A DNA stretch of 9,893 nt from JACQNR01 sp049515175. GTDB taxonomy: Bacteria; Acidobacteriota; Terriglobia; UBA7540. The stretch's first letter is position 1. Every line of letters begins with the position of its first letter. Below, in pieces: positions 1-5,661 of the stretch. A program made the translations under genes and the position numbers. Location of the stretch: NCBI GenBank assembly GCA_049515175.1, contig JBEKUI010000181.1, positions 1 to 9,893 on the forward strand. Reading direction: 5' to 3'. The notes beneath the pieces are model-generated. The model saw only the letters and a list, made by a program, of their open reading frames with translations. It was not told the DNA's origin and ran no database searches.

Positions 1-414
1 GTCGGCAATTCCTGCCGCAGCCAGATGGCGGAGGCGCTGGCCAACCATCTGGGCAATGGGCGTGTGCGGGTCTGGAGCGCCGGCTCTAGCCCGCTGGGAA
101 GAATCGTGCCCGAAACTCTGCAAGTGCTGGAAGAGAAGGGCATCGCCGTCGATCGTCTCTGGTCGAAGTCGCTGCGCGACGTTCCGGTGGATGAAATGGA
201 CGTCGTCGTCGGCATGGGATGTGAGGTCGTTTGCCCTGTCCCCGTGGGCTTCAAGGGGCGGGTGATCGAGTGGAATATCCCGGACCCGTACGGGCGTGGC
301 CTGGAGGCTTTCCGGGGCGTGCGTGAGCTGGTGGCGCGCCAGGTCGCGGCGCTGCTGGAAGACCTGGCTCGCTCCAAGGAAGCGGACGGAAAAGATTCGC
401 AAGCTCAAGGGTAG
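1..414 (+). CDS. Arsenate reductase / low-molecular-weight protein tyrosine phosphatase family (5' end missing)
   Basis: The gene is open from base 1 in frame 1, so its true start lies upstream; 137 residues are visible. The fragment begins VGNSCRSQMAEA, the end of the CX5R phosphate-binding loop. The catalytic cysteine would be the codon just before the window, and the loop arginine is fragment residue 6. Fragment residues 92-97 read NIPDPY, with D95 as the expected general acid of this fold. Residues 72-79 read MGCEVVCP; the two cysteines (74 and 78) match the second and third redox cysteines found in ArsC-type reductases of the MGCxxxCP sort, which reduce arsenate to arsenite with thiol help. 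That favours arsenate reductase over a plain tyrosine phosphatase. No other arsenic gene is visible on this side, and the next gene is 225 bases away with its own promoter candidate. The family is well supported; the substrate is less certain. Confidence 0.85.
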   Translation, partial: VGNSCRSQMAEALANHLGNGRVRVWSAGSSPLGRIVPETLQVLEEKGIAVDRLWSKSLRDVPVDEMDVVVGMGCEVVCPVPVGFKGRVIEWNIPDPYGRGLEAFRGVRELVARQVAALLEDLARSKEADGKDSQAQG

Positions 415-435
415 TGGCGGATTGCAGCCTGCGGC

Positions 436-470
436 AAGGGGTCTGACCTGCCGGGTGCGGGGACCCCCTT
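436..470 (+). terminator. Possible weak stem-loop after the arsC-like gene
   Basis: GGGGTC at 438-443 can pair with GACCCC at 462-467, with flanking AA/TT pairing across a one-base bulge. The loop is long (18 bases), and only three T follow before GC-rich sequence. This could end transcription of the upstream gene, but it is not a classical rho-independent terminator. Confidence 0.25.
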
Positions 471-519
471 TCGGCCCCGGGTACGGTCTGAGTTCGAAGG
501 GTTTTATTGCATGATTCTG

Positions 520-528
520 TGTTATGAT
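520..528 (+). promoter_or_regulatory. Candidate extended -10 promoter for the kinase operon
   Basis: The bases TGT-TATGAT form an extended -10 element (TGn followed by a hexamer matching TATAAT at five of six positions). No good -35 hexamer is found at 16 to 18 bases upstream, which is tolerated in extended -10 promoters. The predicted transcript would start near 535, leaving a leader of about 105 bases before the TTG start at 640. Confidence 0.4.
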
Positions 529-562
529 GTGCGCCCGCAAAGGGCCAGAGTCAATATCCGCT

Positions 563-577
563 GCCTGAGGAGCAGGC
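563..577 (+). other. Short hairpin in the kinase operon leader
   Basis: GCCTG (563-567) and CAGGC (573-577) are perfect complements around the five-base loop AGGAG, which looks like a Shine-Dalgarno core. It lies about 60 bases upstream of the real start and no reading frame follows it directly, so any regulatory role is speculative. Confidence 0.2.
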
Positions 578-626
578 GCAATCGGCATTTGATTTTATGA
601 AGATGGGGCCAGAATCTTATTCCGAC

Positions 627-633
627 GGAGGGG
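627..633 (+). promoter_or_regulatory. Ribosome binding site that fixes the TTG start of the kinase gene
   Basis: GGAGGGG sits six bases before the TTG at 640, which is ideal spacing. No ATG or GTG nearby is as well placed, and the reading frame from this TTG begins directly with a basic-hydrophobic N-terminus, so TTG is the likely initiator. Confidence 0.7.
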
Positions 634-639
634 TCGGCG

Positions 640-2610
640 TTGGCATCTAGCTCAGGGACAATCGTCCTGAAACTGCTCCGCGCGGTGCAGCGGCTTACCG
701 GCTGGGCGCTGCTGGCGTTGGCGGGTGGCTTCGTGGCCCTCTTCGCGCTGCAGTTTGCGCACGCCCCCAAGCTGGACACCCTGCAACTGGTCGTCTATCT
801 CCACCGTTACGGGGACCCGCTGCTGACCGAGATCGGTTCGTGGGCGGGAATCATCTGGCCGGCGCCGCTCCTGTCTTGGAGTTTTCTCCCCCTCGTTATC
901 GCGCTGGCTGTTTGGGGCCTGAAGGTGGGCGCCGACGCCGGCTTCCAGTGGGTGCTGGATTCGCTCGGCAAGGTGCTGGGACCCAAGAAGACGGAAGAAA
1001 AGGAAGACACCTTCATCTCCCAGCTCACGGGCAGGCCGCTCGACTCCAAGCGCTCCCGCGAAGAACTTCTCAAGCGTTACCGCGAGCTCGAATCGGCGCT
1101 GAAATCCTCCAAGCGCAAGCGCTGCGCATTCCTCTCCATCGATGTGGTCGGATTGACCAAGATGAAACAGGGCGAGGAGGAGACCAACATTGCGGCCACC
1201 TTTCAGGCTTATGAGGAGATGCTCAACCGCATCTTCGAGGAGCACGGCGCCTGGAAAGTAGCCTGGATTCCCGACGGCGTCATGGTCTGCTTCCTGCAGC
1301 TCGACTTGGCGGTGGCCGCCGGCCAGGCCGTGCTGAAAGACCTGAAGGACTTTAACGCCACCGAAAACAAGCTGCGCACTTCCTTCCGCGTCCGTTGCGG
1401 CCTGAACGAAGGCGAAGTGGCGATCTACGAGGACAGCAAGCTCGAGAAGGTGGCGGACCACGTCATCGACGTGGCCGGCCACATGCAGAAGCACGGCGCC
1501 CCGGATACGCTTTGGCTGGGCAAGGAGATTTACGATCTCCTGGGCGACCAGAGCGGTTTTACTGCCACCGGCCAGGTTGTGGACGATCTCAAGGTGTACG
1601 AATGGAGTCCCTCGGGGCGGCGCGCACGCGTGACACCCATGGAAATGACGGCGGGGGCTGCCGCGATCCGCAGGGCCATGACGGGTGCGACCCGCCCGGC
1701 GCCAGCTGCCGCGCCGGCGCCTGCCGCCGATGACCAGCAGCTCATCGGGCGCTACGAAGTGCTCGGCGAACTCGGGCGTGGCGCCATGGGCGCAGTTTAC
1801 AGGGCGCGCGACCCGCAGATCGGCCGCACCGTGGCCATCAAGATGATTATCATGAGCAACCAGGACGCGGCCGAGATGGAGCAGTACAAGCAGCGCTTCT
1901 ACCGCGAAGCGCAGACGGCCGGCCAGATGTCCCATCCCGGCATCGTGACCATCTACGATGTGAACGAGGATGAGTACGGCCAGCCCTACCTGGTGATGGA
2001 GTTCATCGAGGGCATGACCCTCGACAAGCTGCTGGCGCCGCAGTTTCCCGGCCGCTCCGCCGCGCGCCACCCCACGCGCCAGACGCTCGACATCGCCGTG
2101 CAGGTTGCCGACGCCATGGATTACGCGCACCGCCGCAACGTCATCCACCGCGACATCAAGCCGGCGAATATCCTGGTCACCACCGAGGGCAAGGCCAAGA
2201 TCGCCGATTTCGGCATCGCCAAGCAAGTGGGCACGCAGATGACCCACACCGGCCTGCTCGTCGGCACGCCCGCCTTCATGTCGCCCGAGCAGATCACGGG
2301 TGGCCAGGTCGATTCACGGAGCGATATCTTTTCCTTTGGAATCGTTCTCTACTGGATGTTTACAGGATCGAAACCGTTTGCGGGACAGGCGATCACCGAG
2401 GTGGCTTACAAGGTCGTGCACGCCAATCCCACTCCCATCCGGCAGTTGAACGCGGAGCTTCCCTACGATTTGGAGCTCGTCATTGCGCGCTGCCTGGCTA
2501 AGAAGCAGGAGGAACGCTATCAGACGGCGCACGACCTGATGCTGGATCTCGACGCGGTGAAAAGCAAGCTGCCTGCGGCCGCCGCGCCGCAGCCGGCCGC
2601 CCCCGCCTGA
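640..2610 (+). CDS. Membrane-anchored fusion of a class III cyclase-homology domain and a Ser/Thr protein kinase
   Basis: The protein has 656 residues from a TTG start. Two hydrophobic segments (about 18-40 and 66-95) are followed by a charged linker with helical character (about 115-158), a class III nucleotidyl cyclase-homology domain (about 159-322), an Ala/Pro linker (about 350-364), and a complete Hanks-type kinase domain (about 371-640) with a short Ala/Pro tail.

The kinase looks active: glycine loop GRGAMG (379-384), VAIK lysine K401, HRDIKPAN (503-510, catalytic D505, an RD kinase), DFG at 523-525 and SPE at 548-550. It should phosphorylate Ser/Thr on unknown targets at the inner face of the membrane.

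The cyclase domain keeps both metal aspartates (D168, D212). The usual transition-state Asn and Arg are D277 and H281, and the substrate-selecting Lys position is A208, so cyclase activity is doubtful. The domain may sense a nucleotide or dimerise. No PASTA or other C-terminal sensor is present. The downstream gene is 16 bases away and probably cotranscribed. Confidence 0.93.
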   Translation: MASSSGTIVLKLLRAVQRLTGWALLALAGGFVALFALQFAHAPKLDTLQLVVYLHRYGDPLLTEIGSWAGIIWPAPLLSWSFLPLVIALAVWGLKVGADAGFQWVLDSLGKVLGPKKTEEKEDTFISQLTGRPLDSKRSREELLKRYRELESALKSSKRKRCAFLSIDVVGLTKMKQGEEETNIAATFQAYEEMLNRIFEEHGAWKVAWIPDGVMVCFLQLDLAVAAGQAVLKDLKDFNATENKLRTSFRVRCGLNEGEVAIYEDSKLEKVADHVIDVAGHMQKHGAPDTLWLGKEIYDLLGDQSGFTATGQVVDDLKVYEWSPSGRRARVTPMEMTAGAAAIRRAMTGATRPAPAAAPAPAADDQQLIGRYEVLGELGRGAMGAVYRARDPQIGRTVAIKMIIMSNQDAAEMEQYKQRFYREAQTAGQMSHPGIVTIYDVNEDEYGQPYLVMEFIEGMTLDKLLAPQFPGRSAARHPTRQTLDIAVQVADAMDYAHRRNVIHRDIKPANILVTTEGKAKIADFGIAKQVGTQMTHTGLLVGTPAFMSPEQITGGQVDSRSDIFSFGIVLYWMFTGSKPFAGQAITEVAYKVVHANPTPIRQLNAELPYDLELVIARCLAKKQEERYQTAHDLMLDLDAVKSKLPAAAAPQPAAPA

Positions 2611-2626
2611 TTCCCTGGAGGTTTTC

Positions 2627-3076
2627 ATGCGCGAACACCCCGACCACCACGATGCCGATCTGCTGCTGCGCCTCTACGACTTGCGGCGCGAGGCCAAGCT
2701 GCGCGAGGCCCGGGAATGGTTCGTCCAGAAGTTCCACGCCGACTCACCGGAGGACTTCGCCGTCCAGGTCCCTCGCGGCACGAAGGAGCACGCCTACTAC
2801 CGCATGGTGAGCGGTTATTGGGACATGGCCGCCTCGCTCGTCCACCACGGACTGATCAACGAGGAACTCTTCTTCGAAAACACCGGAGAGTTCTGGGTCG
2901 TCTGGCAGAAGATGAAGCACCTCGTGCCGCCCACGCGCCAGGCCCTCAAGAACCCTCTCATGCTGAAGAGCCTGGAAGGGCTCTCCGAGAAATACGAGAA
3001 GTGGATGAGCCTGCGCGCTCCGGAGGCTCTCGAAGCCCTGCGCGCTCTCCTCATCTCCCGCCCGCCGCAGAAGTAG
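2627..3076 (+). CDS. Hypothetical protein (149 residues) cotranscribed with the kinase
   Basis: The start is ATG with the ribosome binding site TGGAGG at 2616-2621, five bases upstream; the gap to the kinase stop is 16 bases. I do not recognise a firm family. The sequence is soluble, mostly helical and rich in charged and aromatic residues. Examples are YDLRREAKLREAREWF near 17-32, YYRMVSGYWDMAASLVHHG at 57-75, a tryptophan-rich stretch EFWVVWQKM at 88-96, and a C-terminal helix ending in ALLISRPPQK. The overall look recalls small helical DUF4760-like proteins, but this is a weak impression. There is no signal peptide or membrane segment. Its position makes it a candidate substrate, regulator or partner of the kinase. 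The stop codon lies inside the repeat element at 3073-3120, so the last codons abut an inserted or fixed palindrome. Confidence 0.8.
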   Translation: MREHPDHHDADLLLRLYDLRREAKLREAREWFVQKFHADSPEDFAVQVPRGTKEHAYYRMVSGYWDMAASLVHHGLINEELFFENTGEFWVVWQKMKHLVPPTRQALKNPLMLKSLEGLSEKYEKWMSLRAPEALEALRALLISRPPQK

Positions 3077-3120
3077 CGGCGGCTTTATGCCGCCACGTGG
3101 CGAGGTAAACTCGCCTCTAC
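3073..3120. repeat. REP/BIME-like element: two related hairpins in inverted orientation inside a GTAG/CTAC bracket
   Basis: GTAG (3073-3076) and CTAC (3117-3120) are complementary and enclose two perfect hairpins. The first is GGCGGC-TTTAT-GCCGCC (3078-3094) and the second is GGCGAG-GTAAA-CTCGCC (3099-3115), joined by ACGT. The second hairpin read on the minus strand is GGCGAGTTTACCTCGCC, which matches the first at 12 of 17 positions; four of the five differences are two compensating base-pair changes in the stem. This is the layout of paired, inverted REP units. No second full copy is found in this window. It could also act as a transcription end for the kinase operon, although no T-tract follows. 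The stop codon of the preceding gene (3074-3076) lies in the outer stem. Confidence 0.7.
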
Positions 3121-3138
3121 ACCATCGGGGCAGCTCGA

Positions 3139-3167
3139 TTGACACCACCGCCCGCGAGGCACAGAAT
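3139..3167 (+). promoter_or_regulatory. Sigma-70-type promoter of the radical SAM gene
   Basis: A perfect -35 TTGACA (3139-3144) is followed after 17 bases by CAGAAT (3162-3167), four of six matches to TATAAT. Transcription would start near 3174, only about 11 bases before the ATG at 3185. A weak AGGG at 3174-3177 is the only Shine-Dalgarno-like sequence. This makes the gene independent of the kinase operon. Confidence 0.6.
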
Positions 3168-3184
3168 ATCCCCAGGGCATTCGA

Positions 3185-4303
3185 ATGGCCAGCAACGCAG
3201 CGGCAAGCCAGCTTCATGAAGCTCGCTGGTGGGAGGCTTTGCCGGACGGCAAGCTCCACTGCTATCTCTGTCCGCGCCACTGCCACATCGGCGACGGCCA
3301 GGGGGGATTCTGCTTCATCCGCAAGAACCTTGGGGGCAAACTCTACAACCTTGGCTACGCTCAGCCCGCGGCGGTCCAGGTCGATCCCATCGAGAAGAAG
3401 CCGCTCAATCATTTCCTGCCCGGCACCAAGATCTTTTCCATGGGCACGGCGGGCTGCAACATGGGCTGCTTCTTCTGCCAGAACTGGGATATTTCCAAGT
3501 CGAAGTCCGACCAGGTGAGCTCGTTCCATCTCGAGCCCGAGGCCGTGGCGCTCGCGGCCATCGAATACCATTGCCCGAGCCTCGCCTTCACTTACAACGA
3601 GCCCACCATCTGGGGCGAATACGTCATCGACATCGCCAAGGTCGCGCACGAGATGGGCCTCAAGACCGTCATGGTCACCAATGGCTATGTCACGCGCGAG
3701 GCCTTGCACGACATCTACGACCACATCGACGCGGCCAACGTGGACCTCAAGGCCTTCACCGAGAATTTCTATGCCCGGCAGACTCTCACCCACCTCCAGC
3801 CGGTGCTCGACACCCTGAAGATTCTGCGCGCCGAGACGAGCGTCTGGTTCGAACTGACAACGCTCCTGATTCCCACCCTCAACGACTCGGCGGAAGAGGT
3901 CAAAGAACTCAGCGGCTGGGTTCTCCAGAATCTCGGCGACGATGTCCCCCTGCATTTCACGGCGTTTCATCCCGACTTCAAACTCCGCGACAAGCCGCCC
4001 ACTCCGCCCGAAACGCTGCACCGCGCCCGTCGCATCGCCATGGAAATGGGAATGAAGTATGTTTATGAGGGGAACATCTTCTCCGACGGCGCGAATACCA
4101 TCTGCCCGGGCTGCCGGCGCATCGTCGCGCGCCGCTCCTGGCACGATGTGACCGGAATTGAGATCAATGAGGACGGCACTTGCCGGCATTGCGCCCACAA
4201 AATCCCCGGTCACTTCCACAAGCCTGCGGTGCCTTCCCGCAGCGCCATTCAAGCCCTCCGCAAGCGCGTCGAAGCCCTCCAGGGCGCTGACCGAATCATC
4301 TAG
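3185..4303 (+). CDS. amrS: AmmeMemoRadiSam-system radical SAM enzyme
   Basis: The 372-residue protein has the full layout of the AmrS family. The N-terminal cysteine cluster CYLCPRHC (C26, C29, C33) is followed by DGQGGFC (C43). The radical SAM motif CNMGCFFC (C91, C95, C98) should bind the 4Fe-4S cluster that cleaves S-adenosylmethionine. Further family stretches are FTYNEPTIW (135-143), VMVTNGYV (162-169), NVDLKAF (185-191) and FHPDFKL (261-267). A C-terminal knuckle has CPGC (C307, C310) and CRHC (C333, C336). The tail from about 350 to 372 looks like an extra helix. The family is defined by co-occurrence with AMMECR1 and Memo proteins; neither lies in this window. As far as I know the reaction is not firmly established. 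The ATG at 3185 is chosen because it sits just after the promoter and gives the usual family N-terminus. It is cytosolic and possibly oxygen-sensitive. Confidence 0.93.
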   Translation: MASNAAASQLHEARWWEALPDGKLHCYLCPRHCHIGDGQGGFCFIRKNLGGKLYNLGYAQPAAVQVDPIEKKPLNHFLPGTKIFSMGTAGCNMGCFFCQNWDISKSKSDQVSSFHLEPEAVALAAIEYHCPSLAFTYNEPTIWGEYVIDIAKVAHEMGLKTVMVTNGYVTREALHDIYDHIDAANVDLKAFTENFYARQTLTHLQPVLDTLKILRAETSVWFELTTLLIPTLNDSAEEVKELSGWVLQNLGDDVPLHFTAFHPDFKLRDKPPTPPETLHRARRIAMEMGMKYVYEGNIFSDGANTICPGCRRIVARRSWHDVTGIEINEDGTCRHCAHKIPGHFHKPAVPSRSAIQALRKRVEALQGADRII

Positions 4304-4339
4304 TGTTCTTCCTGAGAAGCCACTCTTGCATCGCTTTCA

Positions 4340-4368
4340 TTGATCGGGATTGCTCTGTCGCGTATGAT
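4340..4368 (+). promoter_or_regulatory. Sigma-70-type promoter giving a leaderless mRNA for the DUF4160 gene
   Basis: TTGATC (4340-4345; four of six matches to TTGACA) and TATGAT (4363-4368; five of six to TATAAT) are separated by exactly 17 bases. Transcription would be expected six to eight bases after the -10, that is at or next to the GTG at 4375. No Shine-Dalgarno sequence precedes that GTG, which fits a leaderless transcript. Confidence 0.6.
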
Positions 4369-4374
4369 TGAACG

Positions 4375-4632
4375 GTGCCGGAGATCTCGCGCTTCCTGGG
4401 AATTGTCGTTGCCATGTTTTATCGTGACCATGAGCCGGCTCATTTTCACGCCTTTTATGGGGAATTTGAGATTACAATCGAAATTGAGAGCGGTCTGGTG
4501 TCCGGGCGGTTTCCTCCGCGTGCACTGGGCCATGTTCTTGAATGGTACGGAATACACAAGCAGGAACTGGCAGAGAATTGGCTGCTGGCCAGGAACAGCA
4601 GGCCGTTGAAGAGAATCCCGCCGCTGGAGTAA
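4375..4632 (+). CDS. DUF4160 domain protein
   Basis: The 85-residue protein begins MPEISRFLGIVVAMFYRDHE and continues PAHFHAFYGEFEITIEIESG, the characteristic start of DUF4160 proteins (ISRFxGI, then DHxPxHFHAxYGxxE). It ends with WYGIHKQELAENWLLARN and a PLKRIPPLE tail, also typical. Family members are usually 80 to 90 residues, so it is complete. GTG is taken as start because the family N-terminus begins there; the next in-frame ATG (residue 14) would cut off the conserved start. The DUF2442 gene follows after four bases and takes its ribosome binding site from the end of this gene. Molecular function is unknown to me. The conserved His and acidic residues (H19, H23, H25 region) could bind metal or form an active site. 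G+C is about 52 percent by hand count (about 44 percent over 4401-4500), lower than the neighbours, suggesting recent transfer. Confidence 0.88.
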   Translation: MPEISRFLGIVVAMFYRDHEPAHFHAFYGEFEITIEIESGLVSGRFPPRALGHVLEWYGIHKQELAENWLLARNSRPLKRIPPLE

Positions 4633-4636
4633 TAGA

Positions 4637-4882
4637 ATGACCCCGCGTGTCATCGAGGCCCGCTACATCAAGGATTACGTCCTTCACATCCGATTCGCAG
4701 ACGGCCAGGAAGGCGATGTGGATCTGGGGAGTGAACTGCACGGTGAAATCTTCGAACCTCTGCGAGACCCGGCGTTCTTCGCGCAGTTTCAAGTGCACGA
4801 CGGCCTGGGCACGATCGCTTGGCCAAACGGGGCAGATTTCGCGCCGGAGTTCCTCTATGCCCTGGTTCGAGTTCCCGCCTAG
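4637..4882 (+). CDS. DUF2442 domain protein
   Basis: The 81-residue protein has the family pattern: VIEARYIKDYVLHIRFADGQEG at the start, DVDLGSELHGEIFEPLRDPAFF in the middle, and GTIAWPNGADFAPEFLYAL near the end. Members of this family are small proteins, sometimes fused to a helix-turn-helix domain; none is present here. The ATG follows the DUF4160 stop by four bases, with GGAG (4626-4629) inside the end of the upstream gene at seven bases spacing, so the two are translated from one mRNA. DUF4160 and DUF2442 genes are often found side by side in bacteria, and the pair is plausibly a two-protein module of toxin-antitoxin type, but that role is inference. The next gene is convergent, so the operon ends here. 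Confidence 0.88.
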   Translation: MTPRVIEARYIKDYVLHIRFADGQEGDVDLGSELHGEIFEPLRDPAFFAQFQVHDGLGTIAWPNGADFAPEFLYALVRVPA

Positions 4883-4891
4883 CAGGTAATC

Positions 4892-4921
4892 CCACCGCAG
4901 CATTTCTCGTGGAAGTTTTTT
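4892..4921 (+). terminator. Weak stem-loop with T-tract after the DUF2442 gene
   Basis: CCAC (4892-4895) can pair with GTGG (4909-4912), leaving a 13-base loop, and six T follow at 4916-4921. The stem is short, so this is only a candidate. It lies between convergent genes, where a terminator is expected. Confidence 0.25.
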
Positions 4922-4934
4922 CCTGGGGTTTCGA

Positions 4935-5639
4935 CTACCGCAACCCGAAGAAGAAATATCCCGGCCCGACGCGCATGTTGTGAATCGAGGCGGCGGGGGA
5001 TAGGGCGGCGATCAGAAATCCGCCGACGGTCTGAGCGAGCGCCAGGGGAAAGATATTGCGGTGGCGGGCGAAAACCTCGGCCAGCGCGAAGCCGCCCAGA
5101 GTTGTTGCTACGGTGAGAATGGGATTGGGAATGTGGGCCGCGCCGAACATCAGCGCCACGAGCGCCGAGCTGAGATGGCGGTTGGGGGTCAAGGCCATCA
5201 GCCGGCGGTGGAAGTAGGATTGCATCAAATACTGCTGGAAAACGCACCACACCCCGTAGCCGAAGAACGAGACGAGAGTTCTCCCGCCTGGTTGAATCAC
5301 CCGCAGGGTCCCGCTCGCGAAACCGTAAATGACCGCAGGCATGAAGACAACCAACGCCAGCGGAAGTGCGAATCGCGCGCTCGCGCGTAAGCCGTGGAAC
5401 GTCATTCCCAATTCGGCCAGGCGGTCGCCATGCGCAACGTGGCTGGCTAGAACCACGGCGAGAAGTGCCATCCAGGCGCGCGGATAGGTGAACTGCCAGC
5501 GCCAGATGTAGAGTAAAATGCCCGCGTAAACTAGCGCGAGTTCGAGCGCCGTGGCGAAGGCAGCCGCCGGAGCCCGGCCGCTGGCCGCGCGAAAATCGGG
5601 TTGCGAGGTGAACGTGCTCATCACCGTGTGCAAGATCAT
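4935..5639 (-). CDS. CPBP-type (CAAX protease-like) integral membrane protein lacking the protease signature
   Basis: The 234-residue protein is very hydrophobic, with about seven likely membrane segments (roughly 28-46, 53-70, 89-107, 121-140, 157-170, 174-189, 195-213). The third quarter has the layout of the CPBP family (PF02517): a helix with the family's first motif, then FGAAH (165-169), then a last pair of helices. The glutamate pair of the EExxxR motif is replaced by Q135-Q136, with Q140 at the arginine position. The third motif lacks its usual histidine (LALAQTVGGF, 200-209). H169 remains. It is therefore probably not a functional protease, or belongs to a divergent subfamily with a QQ motif. 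The start is ATG at 5639; a second ATG at 5621 is equally possible, as neither has a clear Shine-Dalgarno sequence. It is convergent with the DUF2442 gene and divergent from the phosphodiesterase gene. Function unknown. Confidence 0.8.
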   Translation of the reverse strand: MILHTVMSTFTSQPDFRAASGRAPAAAFATALELALVYAGILLYIWRWQFTYPRAWMALLAVVLASHVAHGDRLAELGMTFHGLRASARFALPLALVVFMPAVIYGFASGTLRVIQPGGRTLVSFFGYGVWCVFQQYLMQSYFHRRLMALTPNRHLSSALVALMFGAAHIPNPILTVATTLGGFALAEVFARHRNIFPLALAQTVGGFLIAALSPAASIHNMRVGPGYFFFGLR

Positions 5640-5647
5640 TGTAGGGC

Positions 5648-5654
5648 AGGGAAG
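5648..5654 (+). promoter_or_regulatory. Ribosome binding site that decides the TTG start of the phosphodiesterase gene
   Basis: AGGGAAG lies seven bases before the TTG at 5662. That start gives an N-terminus MKLKRLAVLAAGLLVL, a textbook signal peptide. The open frame extends back to a GTG at 5551, but that version would overlap the divergent gene and bury the signal peptide 37 residues inside. Confidence 0.55.
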
Positions 5655-5661
5655 CGCGCGA

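Noticed and set aside
535..639. A riboswitch in the kinase operon leader
   Set aside because: The leader is about 105 bases with only one five-base-pair hairpin, and I could not match any known riboswitch core.
652..2247. A 531-codon open frame on the minus strand opposite the kinase gene
   Set aside because: It lies wholly antisense to a gene with clear cyclase and kinase motifs. Its translation is low in complexity and rich in His, Arg, Gly and Ala with no recognisable domain, as expected for antisense frames in GC-rich DNA.
2744..4252. A 502-codon open frame on the minus strand opposite the 149-residue gene and amrS
   Set aside because: It spans two genes and the promoter and repeat between them, and has no family motif; it is a composition artefact.
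5551..5661. N-terminal extension of the phosphodiesterase to the GTG at 5551
   Set aside because: It would overlap the divergent gene by about 90 bases, lacks a good ribosome binding site and places the signal peptide 37 residues inside the protein.
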